Positions 58,661 through 64,000 of a stretch of DNA of 64,000 nt are shown here, one piece after another; within the stretch, counting starts at the first letter, position 1, and every line of letters begins with the position of its first letter. The translations under genes and the position numbers were made by a program. The notes below the pieces were generated by a model. It saw only the letters and a program-made list of their open reading frames with translations. It was not told the DNA's origin and ran no database searches. Source of the stretch: Bidens hawaiensis (Eukaryota > Streptophyta > Magnoliopsida > Asterales > Asteraceae). Where the stretch lies: the NCBI GenBank assembly GCA_021521415.1, contig JAIQDT010002857.1, positions 186,001 to 250,000 on the forward strand, in the 5' to 3' direction.

Positions 58661-58947
58661 ATGGAAGCCATGCATTGAAAGTGAAGCTTTTGAGGTAACC
58701 AAACTTATTAATCAGCAATTGATCAGGTAACCAGCACTTTAACGCTTCTTGTTTCTCGGTGTTCACGCCGCTTGTTGTGACTATGATGGGGAAGGTACCT
58801 ATAGCAATGTTTTTCATGGTATCGAGTGTTTAGCGGCAATATATAACAGCCTTTACCGTCCACAAAAGAATTTCGGACATCCTTAACTAATCTATGTCCC
58901 TGCAAGTTATCACTGACTATGATCTAATAGCATTGGTTTCAAACTAA
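58661..58947 (+). pseudogene. IPMS-like tail fragment (exons 7-9), copy D
   Basis: Contains exon 7 (TGGAAGCCATGCATTGAAAGTG, with a one-base loss before TTTGAG), a short piece of exon 8 (GACTATGATGGGGAAGG) and exon 9 (VITDYDLIALVSN then TAA). The exon 9 acceptor reads GCAAG instead of GCAG. Its stop is at the same place as in copies A and B. It probably derives from a tandem duplication of the end of copy B or a relative. Confidence 0.8.
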
Positions 58948-58949
58948 GA

Positions 58950-60738
58950 TAGCACAAATGTGTATCTATGTTCATACCAATGTTTGGTATTCTAATCCCT
59001 AAAGATAACAAAAATAATAAACATAATTAAATACCTAATGATATGTAAGGGTAACAAGAACAAAAATTAATTGTTCCAATGCTTGGGGAAGTAAAACAAA
59101 ACTGAAATGATTTTTGACTGAATTAACTTTTAACTAATGTGAAATTAATGAGCATATAATTGCGATTGTGACAATGAGTGATTTAGCTAATGCATGTGAA
59201 ATTGAGGAGCAAATACTTGTGGTTGCGACTACGAGTGATTTGGCCGAACTAATTAAGAACTTAAAGATGAGAAAGGATTGGGGGTGGTGGGAATGCTCTC
59301 GGGTGGGATTGTGGGTGGGTTCGGCCCCGCCAGGGACACCACCCGAGTTGGCTCTGCCTGAAGAAAAGCCACCCCGTTCGGCATGGTTACCAATCCCGGA
59401 ATCTAGTAAGAACAAAGAATAAACTGGTCCTAGCGAGGTGGAGCAGGAAGGATGGTGAAAGATGTGTGTGAATAGCATCCCGTGGGCCCAATGAAAAGAG
59501 CACTTCGAGCACTCTTATACTGAGAAAGGATGGACAAAAATTAATTTCCATGTTTAAAATGTAACAAAATGTGTTATGCTGAAATACCACAAGTTATGCA
59601 ACTACTTATTTTACATGGTTGTGTATTTGTTGTGGAGTTACATAGTAATGCAATTTGTTGTTTGGATATCTTGAAGTCAGTTAAAAGAGGGGTGTAACTC
59701 TGGTCATTAAGATTTATACCATTACCCGCATCACTTACTTTTTCCTTTTTTTTATTTTTCTTTTAAATTTAAACAATAATATTAATTAAATTAGATGAGC
59801 AGAACTAGTTTCAATTGTGTCGCGTTGACGGATTGTGGTTGAAATGTGCAACCCGAACCCTCGTCATACCATTATTCGTGTCAAAGATTTTAACCTTAAC
59901 CTGTACACATAAATATTCGGATCGACCCGGAAACGACCCAATTTACTCATTTATAAAAAAATTAATTTTTTTTTAAAACAAAGTGGTTATGATTTAGAGT
60001 TGATAGAGTAAACGAGTAATATGAATTCATTTTTTATAAAAATAATAAAAATCTTGAAAATTGATTGAAAATTGCGATAGTATATTCAGAAAAATGAAAA
60101 TAGGAAGAAAAAAAAAGAAAAATATAAATAACGAATTTTCTTTTTAATACTTAAACAGGTCAACGAGACAACTCTTTTTTATATGGGTCAACCCGAACCC
60201 GGCTCATTTATAAATGGGTCGTGTTAGTCAATCCAAAACCTGCTTTTTCCTTGTCGAGTTCAGGTCACGTCAACAGTTGTCGCCCCTACGTAACAGTGAC
60301 CTGACCAGATGTTCACCTATGTAATAGTGACCTATCGAGTTCAGGTCATGTTACACGCCATTTTTGTGGGGCATACAACAAAGACAAGCATATTTGTGGT
60401 TACGCACAATGATTTATCGAATTAGACAGAGATTTCAGCATTGGAATTGAGATTTAAAGAACTGTGAATGTACCGATGGTGTTTATTTTAATCGCCTCCA
60501 TTGTTTCTGTATATTCGATCGAGAGAGCCCCGGACAGGGAAAACATTGGCCAATATATTAAAAGCCAATTCCTACATGAACCCAAGTAATAATCACATTT
60601 ACCTTTACACTTGAGCCCAAGCAAATAATTAGTTAAAACCAAGCATAAAATCCAATACAGGGCCCACTTTTTTTATTCGATTTAAAATTCGATCTTTTTA
60701 ATAACAACCAATGAATATAACCCAACTATCTTGGCAAC
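58950..60738. other. Intergenic, unrecognised
   Basis: A GC-richer patch at about 59275-59400 encodes no recognisable domain on either strand. Around 59830-60300 'acccgaaccc' / 'gggtcaacccg' phrases suggest an old dispersed repeat. The rest is AT-rich. Confidence 0.4.
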
Positions 60739-61001
60739 TAGAGGTGCACAAAATACCCGGTTTTGGACCCCACACAGAACCGGTTCCTACCCGTGCCCGA
60801 CTCGTGGGTAGGACCTGGCATAGGATCTCTCCCCAAAGCCGTACCCGGAACCAGAAATACCCGGTCAATACCCGACCCTACCCAGAAAACCCAGTCAAAT
60901 ACCCGACTATACCTGGAACTGGTTCCTACCCAACCCGGGTTTGAGTTTTGTTGACCATACCCAGTTCCGGTTCCTGAAAATACCCGGTTTGTGCACCTCT
61001 A
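60739..61001. mobile_element. hAT-type MITE (TAGAGGTGCACAAA termini)
   Basis: Ends TAGAGGTGCACAAAATACCCGG and the complement TAGAGGTGCACAAACCGGGTA are inverted. The interior repeats ACCCGGTT/GGAACCGG-type motifs. The flanks TTGGCAAC (60731-60738) and TTGGTAAC (61003-61010) nearly match as an 8 bp target duplication. Same family style as 12537-12903 and 42382-42525. Confidence 0.65.
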
Positions 61002-63585
61002 ATTGGTAACCCTATGGCAAAAGCGCTCGCGTTTGTATTTAGCATTGTTGGATAGTCCAAGCCCATCAATTCTTCTAATTCCATGGTGATAAACACGATT
61101 GAGATCGGATTCAAACAAGCAATGTAAGCCCAAATCTTTACTTGCTAGTTGAGTTAAAGCTCCAGCTTCCAACTCATTTAAAACCCAACACAATTTTGGG
61201 TAAGAAACGGAATCCACAGCAGCCAGATTCAACGAGAATCTTAAATTTTCAAGATTAAGTGCTGAAAACAGTGAGCCCATCTCATATCTCAACTGTTATT
61301 CATAGTCAACATCGTAATTGAACATGTTTGGTTCCATAAAAAGGTTAATATTATGAAATGTGCATCTTATATATTTTAACAAGTTAGAAATAATTGGTGA
61401 TTGCTTAATATAATTATCTATTTTTGAATGCCTGGGGCTGTAAACGATCCGAACCGATCTGGACAAGGCCATGTTCAATCTCATTCGTTAAGCTTTTATC
61501 GGACAAGTTAACGGTTCACAAAAACCTAACCGAATGAAATTTTTTGGTCCCTTTTGTTCATGAACGGTATACGAACACAAACAATGTTTTATTTGATTTG
61601 TTAAGCGAGAATGGTCATTGGCAATGGTTCAGTCCGGCTACCAAGTTCGTGCTTTTCTTTTTGGCACTCATATGCATATGTTAAGTTGCATATGAATTAA
61701 TTACATAATACTCATGTATTATGTATATTTTTGTAAATCAGTTATCAGTTTTGTGTAAATCTATACGTTAAGTTAGAAAAGTCATTAAAAGGTTTTGAAA
61801 ATCTTTAATGAGCAAACACAATTGAAGAACATGGCTTTTATTCGTGCTTGTTCATTTACTTAATTGAACGAAAATCCTCGTTTATGTTCGTTCGTTTATG
61901 AATGCCAATCATGAAGATTCAGTTTGTCTAGGTTACATTAAATGCCAATCTGGTTACTTAACTCAAAAAATATAAATATAACAGAACCAATTTTGCCCGT
62001 TATCTTAAGATTATATATCTTTGTTTTTACTTTGGAGGATACCAAATAAGGGTTGAATCTGATATTTCGTAGGCTTTGTTAAAAGCGCAAGGGCATTTTG
62101 GTCATTTTACAATTTTCAAGCAAGTTTGCCCTGTTCTTCGAGCGCTCGATCAGTCATCGGTGAGCTATTACGTGGCAGTAATCAGCATAAACGTAATCAA
62201 ATTGACACTTGGGTGGCCTAAAATGTTGTTTAGAAATTTAATCAAGTCAAAAGATTTTAATATGAAATGGGATGTCATCACTCATCAGAACTGCTTTGAC
62301 TTATTGGAAGAAGTTCAAGATATTAGAAGCCAATATCTATATATTAAAAGAAAATGTACATTAATGACTCCTTATGTGTAGGAATTTTACAAAGAACTAT
62401 CTTGGAGAGTGTGGGTTGTATATGGTTCAATCGTTCAGAAGCAAAAGATCATGCGAATGTAGCTAAAAAAGTATGTCAAATATTACGGGTCGATTTTTAT
62501 TATGCCCTTGTATTCTCTAAAGTGCTGTAACATACAGCAGCTTGCAATTTTTAGATTAAGAGAGCATGTTGAAGGGAACTTACGTGAATAATCATTACGC
62601 TGTTATGTTCAGAAAGGTACATAATTTCTTGAATATCACACGCATTATAAGTATGTTGTGTATGGATATTATTTAAATATGTAAATTACCATTCAGTAAA
62701 CAAACAGAAAAAATTTATCGACCCAAATTTAGTTTATATTAGTTAGCCAAAAACCACTTAGACATTACATTTGGGTAAATAGCTTTAATCTATTTATTTA
62801 TCGAATGGTAATTTAGATGTTAAACAGTATCCTTACATCGAACTTAAATTGTGTGCATATTTAGAAAATTATGTACATTTTTGGAATTAATAGTGTATTA
62901 ATTATTCATGCAAGTTCCTTCAAGAAATACGAGATAATTCTCTTAACCTGTAATTTGAAAGCCGTGTATGTTACAACATTTAGAGAATATACTGACAATA
63001 AATATTTAAAAACCAACTCCTAAATATTTTACATGCTTTTTAGCTGCAGTTTCACAATCTTATGCTTCAGAATTTTTGAATCATATTGATGTATCTAAGA
63101 ACCATTCATTGTGAAAATAATGTATGCATAGCCACCAAAGTATTAAAAACCCAAATTTCAAAACCTCAGTTTAGGCCCCTTATGTATCAACTTGATTTGG
63201 TTTATGCCACAAACTTGCTTGAGAATTGTAAAATGACCAAAATGCCCCCCTCTCCACACACTTACACTTTTAGAAAAGCCTTAGCTTTGGCCTTTGGGTT
63301 TACAAACAATTTTTCAACCTATATCAAGAGCATTTATGTCATTATGCTTTTTGAGGGTATTTTCATCATCCCACAATTTTTTGGCCAGAAATATAGAAAC
63401 CACATATGATACTTGGGTGTCCTATAATACTATTTTGATGGTTAGGCACTTAGGCGATTTTAATATAACCTTTTGAATACTCGGGTAGATGATATACACA
63501 TCATCCTTAGCTTTCTATATCATAGTCTGCCTCCATAATGGCCCTCCTATTATTTGCTTAATTTTAGCATATATCATATGAACTA
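61002..63585. other. Intergenic, unrecognised frames
   Basis: Three open frames of about 100 codons (minus 60999-61292; plus 62076-62381; plus 63086-63409) show no domain I know and no splice or promoter context. A block at about 61434-61900 with GTAAACGATCCGAACC and 'ttcgttcgttta'-type phrases resembles the dispersed repeat near 3.9-4.9 kb. No RNA gene is seen. Confidence 0.35.
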
Positions 63586-63587
63586 AG

Positions 63588-64000
63588 GGGGTGTTTGGTA
63601 GAGGGATTTGATTGGGGAAAATTAAATTAGAAATATTTCTTTTGTTTGTTTTCCACTTTTCATTTCTATTTCTCTTTCTATTTCTCTAAAACTAGAGAAT
63701 TCCATTTCTCTTTAAAACAAAGAGAAATCCATTTCTTAGCAGCCTCCTCATAGCATGTCACCACCTCGTCTCCGGCCACCACCTCGTCTCCGACCACCAC
63801 CCCGTCTCCGGCCACCACCTCGTCTCCGACCACCACCCCGTCTCCGGCCACCACCCCGTCTCCAGCCGCCACCTCGTCTCCAAGTCTGCAACCGCCACCC
63901 CGTCTCCGCCGTTCGCAGTGGTGAACACAGAGATGGTAACCGGTTGTAGGTTGCAGGTGGTACGGGTGAACGGAGATTAGGGTTTCAAGTGGTGGTTCGT
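63588..64000. mobile_element. Harbinger-like element with minisatellite, left part
   Basis: Starts CTAAGGGGGTGTTTGGTAGAGG, matching the terminus style of 14911-15752 (TAA then GGGGGTGTTTG). It contains a tandem array of CGTCTCCGGCCACCACC-type 17-18 bp units (about 63760-63880). The right end lies beyond the window. The Pro/Arg-rich frames in the array are translations of the repeat. Confidence 0.5.

Noticed and set aside
62076..63409. Two frames of about 100 codons near the right end
   Set aside because: No recognisable family and no gene structure. Such lengths are expected by chance in this much sequence.

Overview
This is a plant nuclear window. It is AT-rich, its genes are split by GT-AG introns, and it holds plant-only families: a RING-H2 ATL ubiquitin ligase, DUF295/F-box proteins, a glycoside hydrolase family 5 protein with a fascin-like insert, kinesin-12 remains, and 2-isopropylmalate synthase (IPMS) relatives. 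It is packed with transposable elements. The style of the LTR ends (GGGGTGTGACA) and of the repeats suggests a eudicot, perhaps Asteraceae, but the species cannot be fixed from sequence alone.

Layout. 1-5.2 kb: an LTR end, a SINE-like fragment, a decayed RPA-like (OB-fold) gene and MITE debris. 5.2-9.5 kb: a Helitron (minus strand), a Pack-MULE-type element that has captured a calmodulin-like CML35/36-type gene, and a second MULE-like element filled with a minisatellite. 9.5-15.8 kb: tandem repeats, a nuclear plastid insertion (ycf3), a hAT-type MITE and two Harbinger-like elements with GGT-rich cores. 16.0-18.7 kb: an apparently intact IPMS-like gene (copy A). 19.1-20.4 kb: a MITE nested in a hAT element. 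21.5-26.9 kb: a deleted hAT element interrupted by a collapsed LTR retrotransposon, with target-site duplications at both levels. 28-31.4 kb: an intronless-CDS DUF295 gene, then a shredded kinesin-12 pseudogene. 35.2-39.4 kb: a cluster of Helitrons, partly head-to-tail. 39.7-41.7 kb: an F-box/DUF295 gene with its TATA box. 44.1-44.9 kb: the ATL gene. 45.8-49.4 kb: a ten-exon GH5 gene with two lesions. 50.1-59 kb: an IPMS exon fragment, a Ty1/copia remnant, a near-complete but frameshifted IPMS copy (B) and an IPMS tail fragment. 59-64 kb: MITEs and unrecognised sequence.

The most interesting biology is the IPMS-like family. Copies A and B and the tail fragment all stop at the same point, (L)A/VSN-stop, just where normal plant IPMS runs on into its leucine-sensing regulatory region. 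Copy A is therefore a catalytic-domain-only enzyme of about 448 residues. It resembles in architecture the Brassicaceae methylthioalkylmalate synthases and other feedback-insensitive IPMS derivatives. This suggests a lineage-specific chain-elongation enzyme that has been duplicated locally and is now partly decaying. The other genes do not form an obvious pathway with it.
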